Source of the DNA: JBLNDG01 sp050261415 | Lineage (GTDB): Bacteria; Bacillota; Clostridia; Lutisporales; Lutisporaceae | Length of the DNA stretch: 10,690 nt | NCBI GenBank assembly: GCA_050261415.1 | Contig: JBLNDG010000024.1 | Coordinates: 1 to 10,690 of the forward strand | Reading direction: 5' to 3' | Shown here: positions 1 through 7,326 of the stretch, piece after piece | Layout of the letters: each line of letters begins with the position of its first letter | How positions within the stretch are numbered: position 1 is the first letter of the stretch | The notes under the pieces: generated by a model | Database searches by the model: none | Seen by the model: the letters and a program-made list of their open reading frames with translations, nothing else | What the model was told of the DNA's origin: nothing | Position numbers and translations under genes: made by a program

Positions 1-138
1 ATGCACACCAATGTTACGGCATATCAGGCAGCAGAAAGCAGCTGTAAAGGCTTTACCGAAGACATGGACAATCTCATGGATATACTGGATTTAAAACCTG
101 CAGGACATGGCTTGCTAAGAAATATATATAGGAAATAG
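1..138 (+). CDS. C-terminal end of an unidentified protein (5' end outside window)
   Basis: An open frame from the window edge ends at TAG 136-138; the other two forward frames close within about 95 bases. The 45 visible residues have no recognisable motif. They are mixed polar and hydrophobic, with two acidic stretches near the middle (residues around TEDMDNLMDILDL) and a basic end (NIYRK). The window starts with ATG, but this may be an internal Met: no upstream sequence is visible to check for a ribosome binding site. Only 14 bases separate its stop from the next start, and the next gene's GGGGGA ribosome binding site lies directly after the stop, so it is probably the preceding gene of the same operon. 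I do not recognise the family. Confidence 0.5.
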   Translation: MHTNVTAYQAAESSCKGFTEDMDNLMDILDLKPAGHGLLRNIYRK

Positions 139-152
139 GGGGACGGACAACG

Positions 153-851
153 ATGGCTTATTACAAAAAGAGCAGAACATACAACATAAAGAAATCTGTG
201 CTTTTAATTATAGGCTTTGCTTTTTCTATATTTATAATATTTTTGGGATACTTTTTATACCTCAACATGACAGTATCCGGGAAAGCTGCAACAGAAGGAA
301 ATGGTACCATTATTGCGAAGGAAAAAACAATGAATATATTACGTGCAAAATGCAGCATGGGTCCTGGCGAGATATTAGATATGAGCAAGGTTGAACTGAT
401 AGAGGTGCCCGTAGATTTAGTACCGGCAAATGCAATCGTAAGTATATCCGGAATAAAGAATACACGATTACGAAGAGCAATAGTTGAGAAGGAGTTTATT
501 AAATCCGGAGATTTGATGCCCGAGAATGCTTGGTTCGAGGATGGGGACAGACTTATTGAACATAACTTTGCAGAAGGAGCTATTCCGGCTTCTGCTGCAG
601 GCGGTTCCATTATAGATATTAAACTTTTCAAAGCTGGAGAAGAGGATAAGGTGGTTATATCCAAAGCAACAGTAATAAGCAGAAATGGAAACTTGTTATC
701 CTTTTATCTTAACCCCGTTGAACAAGAGTACTTGAAAGAATCAGCATCAGAAGGAATGCTTTTTGCAGTACAATATATAGACGAATCGCAGAATACAAGC
801 GGTGTTACATATATTCCGGCTTATGAACATGGAAAGAGGGAAAGAAAATGA
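153..851 (+). CDS. CpaB/RcpC-like SAF-domain pilus assembly protein
   Basis: The 232-residue protein has a short basic cytoplasmic head, one membrane helix (about 15-37), and an extracytoplasmic part resembling the SAF domain of CpaB/RcpC (about 52-124). That part shows the usual pattern of 'leaving' positions: ILRAKCSMGPGEILD, then VELIEVPVDLVPANAI, then a later L-R-R-A-I-V-E-K-E-F-I segment ending in SGDL. A second beta-rich region (about 131-210) fits the RcpC/CpaB C-terminal domain. In Tad systems CpaB is a periplasmic or envelope-side assembly factor, often linked to the secretin; in a Gram-positive cell it would act outside the membrane, possibly at the cell wall. The start has a GGGGGA motif at 138-143. 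Its stop overlaps the next start as ATGA (848-851), which implies translational coupling. The family call rests on domain pattern and locus order. Confidence 0.72.
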   Translation: MAYYKKSRTYNIKKSVLLIIGFAFSIFIIFLGYFLYLNMTVSGKAATEGNGTIIAKEKTMNILRAKCSMGPGEILDMSKVELIEVPVDLVPANAIVSISGIKNTRLRRAIVEKEFIKSGDLMPENAWFEDGDRLIEHNFAEGAIPASAAGGSIIDIKLFKAGEEDKVVISKATVISRNGNLLSFYLNPVEQEYLKESASEGMLFAVQYIDESQNTSGVTYIPAYEHGKRERK

Positions 852-1690
852 GAGGAACCAGAGGCAAACTGATTACGGTGTTCAACCCATACAAACATGG
901 AGCTGGAAGTACAACAATTGCCAACGGGTTAGGCATATGTCTTGGGTATTATACAGGGAAAAAGGTTCTTCTGGTTAATAAATCCGGCTGTTGGAGTTCT
1001 ATGGAACGGTTTATAGAGGGAGATATCCATGTACAGTATACGATTGATAATCTGAAGGTCTACAACAGCAGTATAAAGGGAAACACAATAAAGACCTATG
1101 CAACAATGATAAATGAGAATCTGTATATGGTTGCGGGTTCAACAATAAGCAATGAAGCAGAAAGACATGATTATGATTTTGAAGAGAGATTTATAGAGGA
1201 AAGTGTCAAAGCCTTTGATATTGTAGTAGCAGATGTGCCGTCGGGAGTTAAATATGAGAACGCAAAGTATATAGAAAAGGCAGACATTATAATAGCTGTG
1301 GTTAAATACAATGAAATAGATCTTGATGATATATATGAAAGTGCCGGAATGTCCAATATAAGGGACTGCCTTAGCCGCGACAATACGCATATAGCAGTGA
1401 ACTTTATGGATAAGGATTGGGATATGCCAAAAGAGACTGAAAGGTTAAAAAAGAAATACGGTTTAGGGGAAACATATGGGTTTGCATATGACGGCAGTGT
1501 AATCAACGCATGCTGCAAGAAAAGAAAAATGTACAGCTACCTGTGTGAAGAACTGGGCAGTGAGAATAATATTTTCCCGCAGCAGTTAAAAGAGTTTACA
1601 GACATGCTCATGGGAAAATTAGGCTGCTGCAGCATTGAAAAGCATAAAAAGGGAATTTTCGATTTCCTTTTAAGAAGCAGGAGGATATAG
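848..1690 (+). CDS. TadZ/CpaE-like MinD/ParA-family protein with altered P-loop
   Basis: The 280-residue protein has the MinD/ParA layout: strand LITVF, then a deviant Walker A at 16-23 reading KHGAGSTT, then a Walker A'/switch-like strand FDIVVADVPS (123-132). The typical deviant Walker A is KGGxGKTT. Here the signature Lys (K16) is kept, but the phosphate-binding Lys is Ser (S21). TadZ proteins are known as atypical members of this ATPase family that mark the pole or site where the Tad machine assembles, so position next to the TadA-like ATPase supports this role. The C-terminal third is basic and Cys-rich (CCKKRKMY, GCCSIEKHKK). An AGAGGG site at 835-840 precedes the start, which overlaps the upstream stop by 4 bp. 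ATP binding or hydrolysis may be weak or lost; that is inference. Confidence 0.75.
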   Translation: MRGTRGKLITVFNPYKHGAGSTTIANGLGICLGYYTGKKVLLVNKSGCWSSMERFIEGDIHVQYTIDNLKVYNSSIKGNTIKTYATMINENLYMVAGSTISNEAERHDYDFEERFIEESVKAFDIVVADVPSGVKYENAKYIEKADIIIAVVKYNEIDLDDIYESAGMSNIRDCLSRDNTHIAVNFMDKDWDMPKETERLKKKYGLGETYGFAYDGSVINACCKKRKMYSYLCEELGSENNIFPQQLKEFTDMLMGKLGCCSIEKHKKGIFDFLLRSRRI

Positions 1691-1694
1691 CATA

Positions 1695-3467
1695 ATGCTG
1701 CAGACAAATGAATGGAAATATAATAAACAAAATGTAGACAGGCTAAGTCACTATCTTGAGTTTGATTCCTTTTACAAACAAATCGAAAAGAATATTAACG
1801 ATTTCTTGCATAAGCCCCCGGAAACCAATCAAGAGGCAGAAATAATCAGGATACTGAAGGATTATAAGGAAAACTCAACCAAGGGTGATAATGAATCAAG
1901 AAAAGTAATGAAAGAACATATCAGAACCCTCCTGCTAAACGGTTTCACCGTTTATGAGATCAATGATGCGGGTGAGCCTGTAAATAACCTCTTGTACGAG
2001 AAAGTATACATTAGTGATAATAATTCATTTATTGAGTATATTATACCTTTCGAAAAACCGGAGCAGCTCACGCCAGTTGAGAAATTCGAAATTATTTTAT
2101 ATAAAAACAGCAAGAAAAGTGTTTCCGGGATGGATAGTGCTTTCAAGGAAGTTCTTCGGAAGTATCCATTTTACCATAAGGTGAGAGAACTAAATGACTA
2201 TATAAGTAATAACTACGAGTATGATGAAAGTGATATTGCTGATATTTATAACAGGGAGAATGTACACCTCACTTTTAGAGATAAGGTTGAGGTGCTTACA
2301 CAAAGGATATATGAAGAGGTTTATGGACTCAAATCACTTGACATGCTTGCATATAGCGATGTAAATGAAGTAGGCTTTTCATACAGCGGGGAGTATGTGT
2401 ACTGTTGGTGTGATATAAAAATATGGCTTAGCTTTATAAAGCTTAGTGAAAACCAAGCGAGGGTTGTACAGGATAAAGCAATAAGCTTTGATAAAAATAT
2501 AGGTCAACTTGATATTTCTAATCCTGAAAAGCTGTGCCATCGTGCTGATGGGGCAAGAATAACAGTTACACAGTTCCCTTATTCCTCAGCCAGAAACATT
2601 TGCATCAGAAACTTCAACCAGAGCCATTCTTCCTTCGGCGAGCTTATACAATTGAACAAACTGAGGGCTCTAATGGTAGCCATGGTGAGAATGGGCAAGT
2701 CAATATGCATGCAGGGGGGACTTGGAACAGGGAAAACCACTACAATGGAGGTCATGTTTGAAATACTTGATGATTACCTGCACATAGGTCTGGTAGAGGA
2801 TTATTTCGAGCAGCACATAATGAAAAAATATCCTTATAAGAGAGTTGTTGAATTGCAGTCAATAAACAGCAAGACTCTGCATGATGCTGTGAAAACAATC
2901 CTGAGAATGTCAATAGATGTTGCAGGTCTGGGGGAGTGCAGGGACGGCAATGCCTTATATGCTTTTATTCAACTGGTACAATCTGTTTCAGTGGCTGCCT
3001 GGTTCACTACTCACATCAACAGACCCGAGACGACAATACCACGGCTCAAGAACCTTGCCATGTCAACCGGAATATACAGCACTGAGCAATCTGCGGTCAT
3101 GGATCTGATTCACAATATAAATATAATATTTCAGCATGAAATTATTGATAATAAAAGACAAATAACAAAGGTGGTTGAAGTCGAACCTCTTGTAGAAACA
3201 CACTTTGCATATGGAGATAACCTAACCATGGATACAGAACTGGAAAGACTGGAGAAGCTTTATTACATACAGCATATCCAGAACAATACCTCAAATATGT
3301 ACAGGCTGAACACTTTAATGGAGATACGGGATGGGGAATTGAAATTTGTTAATTACCCAAGTCAACGGCTAATAAATGATGCTAATAGGAATAAATCGAA
3401 TATGGAATATTTGAATAAACTGCTGGAGATTATGGAAGCGGATATTAAAAGTCCATGCATCCGGTAA
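1695..3467 (+). CDS. TadA/CpaF-like secretion ATPase (VirB11/T2SS-E superfamily), divergent
   Basis: This 590-residue protein is the likely motor ATPase of the pilus. Residues about 195-330 match the CpaF N-domain pattern (RIYEEVYGLKSLDML, then DGARITV at 285-291). The Walker A is GGLGTGKTT at 341-349 with K347. The Asp box is LVEDYFEQ (366-373), the Walker B-like segment is VAGLGECRD (409-417) with E414, and a His-box TTHINRP places H440. In most family members the Walker B region reads GEVRG and is followed by a TGH segment; here it reads GECRD, and the TGH segment is replaced by SVSVAA. The first 190 residues are an extra polar, helical extension without a recognised domain; typical TadA proteins are roughly 400-480 residues. 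AGGAGG at 1679-1684 serves ATG 1695. It should act as a cytoplasmic hexamer with the two membrane proteins downstream. Confidence 0.85.
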   Translation: MLQTNEWKYNKQNVDRLSHYLEFDSFYKQIEKNINDFLHKPPETNQEAEIIRILKDYKENSTKGDNESRKVMKEHIRTLLLNGFTVYEINDAGEPVNNLLYEKVYISDNNSFIEYIIPFEKPEQLTPVEKFEIILYKNSKKSVSGMDSAFKEVLRKYPFYHKVRELNDYISNNYEYDESDIADIYNRENVHLTFRDKVEVLTQRIYEEVYGLKSLDMLAYSDVNEVGFSYSGEYVYCWCDIKIWLSFIKLSENQARVVQDKAISFDKNIGQLDISNPEKLCHRADGARITVTQFPYSSARNICIRNFNQSHSSFGELIQLNKLRALMVAMVRMGKSICMQGGLGTGKTTTMEVMFEILDDYLHIGLVEDYFEQHIMKKYPYKRVVELQSINSKTLHDAVKTILRMSIDVAGLGECRDGNALYAFIQLVQSVSVAAWFTTHINRPETTIPRLKNLAMSTGIYSTEQSAVMDLIHNINIIFQHEIIDNKRQITKVVEVEPLVETHFAYGDNLTMDTELERLEKLYYIQHIQNNTSNMYRLNTLMEIRDGELKFVNYPSQRLINDANRNKSNMEYLNKLLEIMEADIKSPCIR

Positions 3468-3485
3468 TTGTAGGTGATATTTATA

Positions 3486-4367
3486 GTGAAAAATTATTCG
3501 GCTGAAAAATCTGATTATATAAATTATATGAAGCAAAGGTTCCCGGAGTATTTGTACAAGGGGTTTAATAACCGGCTTAGCTTTTTAAATCAGCGTTCTC
3601 CGCAGGAAAATACTACAACCAGTATAAAGCTCGCAGCAGGTTTTATACTGGCTTCGGTAATTTATTTAGTCGTAGCAAGCTACCTGATAAATGCATTATG
3701 GTATCACAATATTTTGATAATATCAGCTGCAGTATTATTTTTTATCATTTTGAGGGAGTCATATTTTGAATCCCAGGAAAAAAGCATAAAGGAGAATCTG
3801 CCGAAGCTGATCAGAAAAATACTGCACTATTATACCCACTACAATAAAAACATTGTGGCAGCGCTGCAGGAAACCGAGAAGAGGTGTCCAGTCAACATGA
3901 GGATATTTGTGATTAAAATTAGAATGGCTTTGGAATCTGAAGATTACGAGCATGATATTGATGAGCTTAAAGAAAATATGCCTTCTATTTGGCTGAAAAT
4001 GCTTTGCGTTCTTATGCTTATAGCAAAGAGGCAGGGAGTTAAGGACTTTGAAGGAGATTCAAGCAGTATTGGTTATGAAAAAGATCCGATCAGTTTAAAC
4101 CTGCAAAAGATGATAAAAATGATAAATTTTATAAACATTGAGCAAAAACAAAACACTGCAAAACTGATAGGCTACCAGATAGGATGCTTTTTAACCCCCT
4201 TTGTGACACTTCCTGTGGTATCCCTTTACTATTCCAAGCTGGACAAGCTTATGAACCTGGGAAACCCGTACGGAGATATTACAGCGCAGACTCTCGCTGC
4301 GGTGCTGCTTTTTTCAGGCAATGCCGGGGCATTGTATATACACTGGCTTAGAAAGATGCAGTACTAA
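3486..4367 (+). CDS. TadB-like inner-membrane platform protein (T2SS-F-type)
   Basis: The frame is open from GTG 3474 (directly after a stop), but that codon has no ribosome binding site. GTG 3486 has AGGTGAT at 3472-3478, a good match to the anti-Shine-Dalgarno sequence, at normal spacing, so I prefer 3486 (293 residues; the longer form is 297). There are two adjacent membrane helices (about residues 48-69 and 73-90 from GTG 3486), a central cytoplasmic helical region beginning KENLPKLIRKILHYY that fits the T2SS-F/TadB bundle, and two C-terminal helices (about 228-248 and 267-286). TadB and TadC form the membrane platform that couples the motor ATPase to pilin polymerisation. Sequence similarity is weak, so the assignment relies on topology and on being directly after the TadA-like gene and before a second such protein. 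Confidence 0.65.
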   Translation: MKNYSAEKSDYINYMKQRFPEYLYKGFNNRLSFLNQRSPQENTTTSIKLAAGFILASVIYLVVASYLINALWYHNILIISAAVLFFIILRESYFESQEKSIKENLPKLIRKILHYYTHYNKNIVAALQETEKRCPVNMRIFVIKIRMALESEDYEHDIDELKENMPSIWLKMLCVLMLIAKRQGVKDFEGDSSSIGYEKDPISLNLQKMIKMINFINIEQKQNTAKLIGYQIGCFLTPFVTLPVVSLYYSKLDKLMNLGNPYGDITAQTLAAVLLFSGNAGALYIHWLRKMQY

Positions 4368-4384
4368 TTGGAAGAAGGTTTGTT

Positions 4385-5551
4385 ATGAGAACAATAAATG
4401 TAATTAGTGTAATAGCCGCTTTAATCGCATTAATAGCGTTACTCTATATAATTATGCAGTATATGTATTATATCAAGGTAATAAAGCTCTACAACAGCAG
4501 TGATTATTACAGGCAATATTTGAAAAGGCAAATACAGAGCTTTTACCCCCTGGTACCCAAGTGGGGCAGTAAAAGATACATAGGTATCGGAAGAATAATT
4601 ACTGAAGCCGGCTGGGGGCTAAGTGTCGAAGAAATATATATAATTAAATATTTGTTATTGATTGTAACATTTGTCCTTTTGGTTGGGATCAAAGCAACAA
4701 ACCTGAGTCTCGATATAGAAGGCATAAAAGAAAACATGCACTATAAAAAAGTTGTGATGGACACTCTTACCAAGGATACGAAAGAAAATACACTAAAGGA
4801 AAAAAGGCTGGTTGAATATTTTTATGAAGATGCTAAAGAAAAAAATGTGTTTTCGCTTGCTAATAGCGCAGACGAATTTCCGGAGTATATAGTAAACATG
4901 CTAAAACAGAAAGGGTGGGGATATCCGGATGAAGATACGGAGACGACTGCATGGAAAATATACTATAAAATAATGGATATTTATCATGCAGAGAACAGTA
5001 AGTCAAGCTACATGGTAATACTTATAGCTTCTATAGCAGCCTTTCATATTCCGGAGTCTGTGGCCAAACTGAAAATAAAACTCATAGCCGAGAAGAAAAA
5101 CTGGGAAGTGAATAATCTCGCTATAGTATATTCAGTATTCGGGTGCATGCCCCCATACTCTGTTGAGAACATAATTGACAATATGGTTATGGCTGCCGAT
5201 GTTTTCAAGAATACAATCATCAGATTAAGGGACGGAATAAAGGATGCCAAGGGAGAGCATATATACAGCGAAATACTTGAACAGGTAGAAAATGAGGAGT
5301 TATATGAGCTGATAGAAAATATGCAGTTCAATAGTGAGATCGGTCTGGTAAATACCATAAAAAATATAGACGAAATGATTGAGCATAACATCGAGAACAT
5401 AAAGGTTATTAACATATACAGGAGGGACAGCAAGAATCTGTATTCAATGATACCTGCGGTAATTGTCCTTACGATAGCATTATTATATGCCGCGTATGGA
5501 ATAGTCCCACTTGCAAATCCTATGGAAGCCATGAAATTGTTAAACCAATAA
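4385..5551 (+). CDS. TadC-like inner-membrane platform protein
   Basis: The 388-residue protein has an N-terminal membrane helix (about 6-28), a second (85-103), a short hydrophobic stretch (206-222) and a C-terminal helix (354-376). Large charged cytoplasmic segments lie between them, rich in Lys/Glu helices (105-205 and 225-350). This alternation of membrane helices and helical cytoplasmic bundles is that of TadC/T2SS-F proteins, although the second bundle is longer than usual for TadC (often near 300 residues). GAAGAAGG at 4371-4378 precedes ATG 4385, only 17 bases after the previous stop. It probably pairs with the preceding TadB-like protein as the platform. No single diagnostic motif is present; topology and operon position carry the call. 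Confidence 0.6.
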   Translation: MRTINVISVIAALIALIALLYIIMQYMYYIKVIKLYNSSDYYRQYLKRQIQSFYPLVPKWGSKRYIGIGRIITEAGWGLSVEEIYIIKYLLLIVTFVLLVGIKATNLSLDIEGIKENMHYKKVVMDTLTKDTKENTLKEKRLVEYFYEDAKEKNVFSLANSADEFPEYIVNMLKQKGWGYPDEDTETTAWKIYYKIMDIYHAENSKSSYMVILIASIAAFHIPESVAKLKIKLIAEKKNWEVNNLAIVYSVFGCMPPYSVENIIDNMVMAADVFKNTIIRLRDGIKDAKGEHIYSEILEQVENEELYELIENMQFNSEIGLVNTIKNIDEMIEHNIENIKVINIYRRDSKNLYSMIPAVIVLTIALLYAAYGIVPLANPMEAMKLLNQ

Positions 5552-5578
5552 GTATAAATTCAGAAAGGGGGATATATA

Positions 5579-5953
5579 ATGCAGGACTTTTATCCGGCTA
5601 TTCTTAAATTTGCCATTGTTGCAGCTTTGGCACTGGCCTTTATTGGGGTTACTTATTTACCTCAGCAGGAGGCACAGACAGTTATGGGGGATAATATGAA
5701 AAAAGCATTATCTTCAGTAAAAGAAATAATAGATGAAGATGAATTGATTGATGCAGCTGATGTGATTGCAGAAGTAAATGAGAAATGTGATGGCGAGAAT
5801 TCTATAACAATATATGTTACTATTGGCTCTGTTACCGATATTTTTACAGATAGTACTACATCAACAAGTGGACATACAATAGAAACTATTTGTACTGCTG
5901 GAGAATATAAAAGACAAGAAACTGGTAGTACAATTATATTCACTAAGCAATAA
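5579..5953 (+). CDS. Small membrane-anchored pilin-like protein (probable major subunit)
   Basis: The 124-residue protein starts MQDFYPAI and has one hydrophobic helix (about 8-25). An acidic helical segment follows (SSVKEIIDEDELIDAADVI), then a Ser/Thr-rich beta-like C-terminal half with two Cys (C70, C105) that could form a disulfide outside the cell. It lies where Flp pilin genes lie in Tad operons, has one of the strongest ribosome binding sites here (AAGGGGGA, 5565-5572), and is followed by a stable hairpin, all of which fits an abundant structural subunit. Against a classical Flp pilin: there is no basic leader with Gly or Ala before the hydrophobic helix and no Glu-Tyr pair, so processing by a TadV-type peptidase is not evident. 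It shares its N-terminus with the protein at 6027. Pilin role is inference. Confidence 0.55.
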   Translation: MQDFYPAILKFAIVAALALAFIGVTYLPQQEAQTVMGDNMKKALSSVKEIIDEDELIDAADVIAEVNEKCDGENSITIYVTIGSVTDIFTDSTTSTSGHTIETICTAGEYKRQETGSTIIFTKQ

Positions 5954-5962
5954 TGTTATTAA

Positions 5963-6001
5963 ATATATAAGCAGTAGGGCTTATCCTTACTGCTTATATA
6001 T
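5963..6001 (+). terminator. Strong intercistronic hairpin (partial terminator or RNA-stabilising element)
   Basis: A perfect 14-bp inverted repeat, ATATATAAGCAGTA (5963-5976) against TACTGCTTATATAT (5988-6001), extends by one G-U and two G-C pairs to a 17-bp stem with a 5-base CTTAT loop. It starts 10 bases after the pilin-like stop and ends 25 bases before the next start. No clean T-run follows (CATTCTGTATT), so complete termination is doubtful. A role in lowering downstream transcription, or in protecting the pilin message from 3' decay, fits the position. Confidence 0.7.
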
Positions 6002-6026
6002 CATTCTGTATTAAGAAGGCGATATT

Positions 6027-6467
6027 ATGGAGGATTTTTATCCTGCGATTATTGTGTTGATAATTCTTACTTATTTCACTCTTTGCGTCGGCCTGTCCTA
6101 TAGCTATGATATTGTGCAGCAGGATGTGGAGAACATTGTATTTCAGTATACTCAGATAGCGGCAAAAAAAGGGATAATGTACCAGTCGGTTTATGACGAA
6201 ATGATAAGTAGACTAGATAAATATGGCAGTTTTACTCCTTATATCAAGGCAGAAAAGTTTTCTGACGGTTCTATATATACGCTTGAGGGGAAACAAGTGC
6301 TGGACATTGACTTAAGGGAAGAAGGCTATGACTTGCTGACGATAACTGTAGTATACGATAAAAAACATCCTGTGAACCTGGTATACTCCCTGAATTTTTT
6401 TATGCTGCCTAACGGGAAGGATTATGATATCAGGTTATTTGGTAAGGCTTGTGTAGCATTGTTCTAA
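6027..6467 (+). CDS. Minor pilin-like membrane-anchored protein sharing the DFYPAI N-terminus
   Basis: The 146-residue protein starts MEDFYPAI, like its upstream neighbour, then has a hydrophobic helix (about 7-27) and a mainly extracytoplasmic domain. That domain has a helical stretch (32-64, with DVENIVFQYTQIAAKKGI) and a beta-rich C-terminal part (75-146). The conserved N-terminus and same length class suggest a duplicated or co-assembling subunit, for instance a minor pilin or pseudopilin. No prepilin-peptidase site is evident. An AAGAAGG site at 6013-6019 supports ATG 6027, and the stop is 13 bases before the next start. I do not recognise the family by sequence; the role comes from operon position and shared N-terminus. 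Confidence 0.5.
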   Translation: MEDFYPAIIVLIILTYFTLCVGLSYSYDIVQQDVENIVFQYTQIAAKKGIMYQSVYDEMISRLDKYGSFTPYIKAEKFSDGSIYTLEGKQVLDIDLREEGYDLLTITVVYDKKHPVNLVYSLNFFMLPNGKDYDIRLFGKACVALF

Positions 6468-6480
6468 GGAGGGTATCAGC

Positions 6481-7254
6481 TTGAAATCTCTTTATATGGG
6501 CCTTATATTGATTTTCTGCTTTACAATGCTAAATTTCAGCGGGATGGGGATAGACAATCTGGATCTGGTTTCGGAAAGATACAAGCGGGCTCTGGATGCA
6601 GGGGCATATGCGGCAGCCAAACATCAATCATATTCAACCGCCGAATATCTGGAAGGTTATAGTTCCGGCTTCGGCACAGGGACAGAACATATGAACAACC
6701 TGCCCTTGAATCCTGATGAATCATTAGAATGGTTTTACAGAGTGTTCTATAGAAACTTAGGTATAGAAGAAGACAAAGATATGCAGGAAAAACTGAAAAG
6801 CTACATTTCTATGAAGACGGTTGTGAGCTTTGACCGGATACTTATCGCAGACAGTAACGATAATTGGATAGTCGGCAAAACATACGATATTGAACATAAC
6901 GGAGCTTTATATAGATTTACATTGTCAGACCAGGTCCTGAATTTAGCAACAGGAGAGTGGCGAAAAGATACTGATTTCGGAATTACACCAGAGACAAGAA
7001 AGATATACGTTAATTCTTTTATCAAAAGAGAAATAGATAGAGCAATCAATACAAGAGCAAATTTTGAAAGTAATAAGTATTATGATGTGCCTATCGCCTA
7101 TAATGATTTCAATCCTAAATCAGATGGGATCAAAGGAGTAAATTTCATTGTATTTGCTGAAGGGATGCCTTTACCTTCGTTTAATCCGAATTCTAAGAAT
7201 AGAAAGTTTTACGCCTATGGAATTGGCGGTAGTGAAATAACAAGAGCAAGGTGA
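6481..7254 (+). CDS. Membrane-anchored pilus-locus protein, possibly TadE/TadG-like
   Basis: Translation begins at TTG 6481, supported by AGGAGG at 6467-6472 with 8-base spacing, and gives 257 residues. A hydrophobic N-terminal helix (about 4-23) is followed by an amphipathic helical stretch with an Ala-rich core (YKRALDAGAYAAAKHQ, about 34-49). An extracytoplasmic domain of about 200 residues follows, rich in aromatic, Asn and Asp residues. An N-terminal anchor plus Ala-rich helix at the end of a Tad operon is the layout of TadE-type minor pilins, but no diagnostic motif is seen. The C-terminus (FIVFAEGMPLPSF onward) is unassigned. It ends the pilus operon; the next 319 bases hold the toxin-antitoxin locus rather than another pilus gene. 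Confidence 0.5.
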   Translation: MKSLYMGLILIFCFTMLNFSGMGIDNLDLVSERYKRALDAGAYAAAKHQSYSTAEYLEGYSSGFGTGTEHMNNLPLNPDESLEWFYRVFYRNLGIEEDKDMQEKLKSYISMKTVVSFDRILIADSNDNWIVGKTYDIEHNGALYRFTLSDQVLNLATGEWRKDTDFGITPETRKIYVNSFIKREIDRAINTRANFESNKYYDVPIAYNDFNPKSDGIKGVNFIVFAEGMPLPSFNPNSKNRKFYAYGIGGSEITRAR

Positions 7255-7300
7255 GTAACGAGTAAACCTTTGAGGTAATCGAATAAAGCAGGTGCGGTTG

Positions 7301-7321
7301 CCACTCTCCTGATGGAGGTGG
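7301..7321 (+). promoter_or_regulatory. Hairpin sequestering the toxin Shine-Dalgarno sequence
   Basis: CCACTCTCC (7301-7309) can pair with GGAGGTGG (7314-7321) across a TGAT loop, giving 8 base pairs with one bulged T. The right arm is the toxin's ribosome binding site, 5 bases before ATG 7327. Occlusion of the Shine-Dalgarno sequence is a known translational brake in type I toxin messages of Firmicutes. The two outermost pairs use C7301 and C7302, which also belong to the long-range inverted repeat, so the two structures partly compete. Confidence 0.75.
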
Positions 7322-7326
7322 TGCTT

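Noticed and set aside
161..664. Long minus-strand ORF opposite the SAF-domain gene
   Set aside because: It is fully antisense to a gene with domain pattern, ribosome binding site and operon context; its translation is Ser/Ile-rich without any motif.
2917..3108. 63-codon plus-strand ORF inside the secretion ATPase
   Set aside because: It is an alternate frame over the conserved Walker B and His-box region, without its own ribosome binding site.
3474..3485. GTG 3474 as start of the TadB-like gene
   Set aside because: It directly follows a stop and has no ribosome binding site; AGGTGAT at 3472-3478 is spaced correctly for GTG 3486 instead.
5044..5532. Minus-strand ORF opposite the TadC-like gene
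   Set aside because: Its hydrophobic Ile/Ser-rich translation mirrors the A/T-rich coding strand; no start signal or motif supports it.
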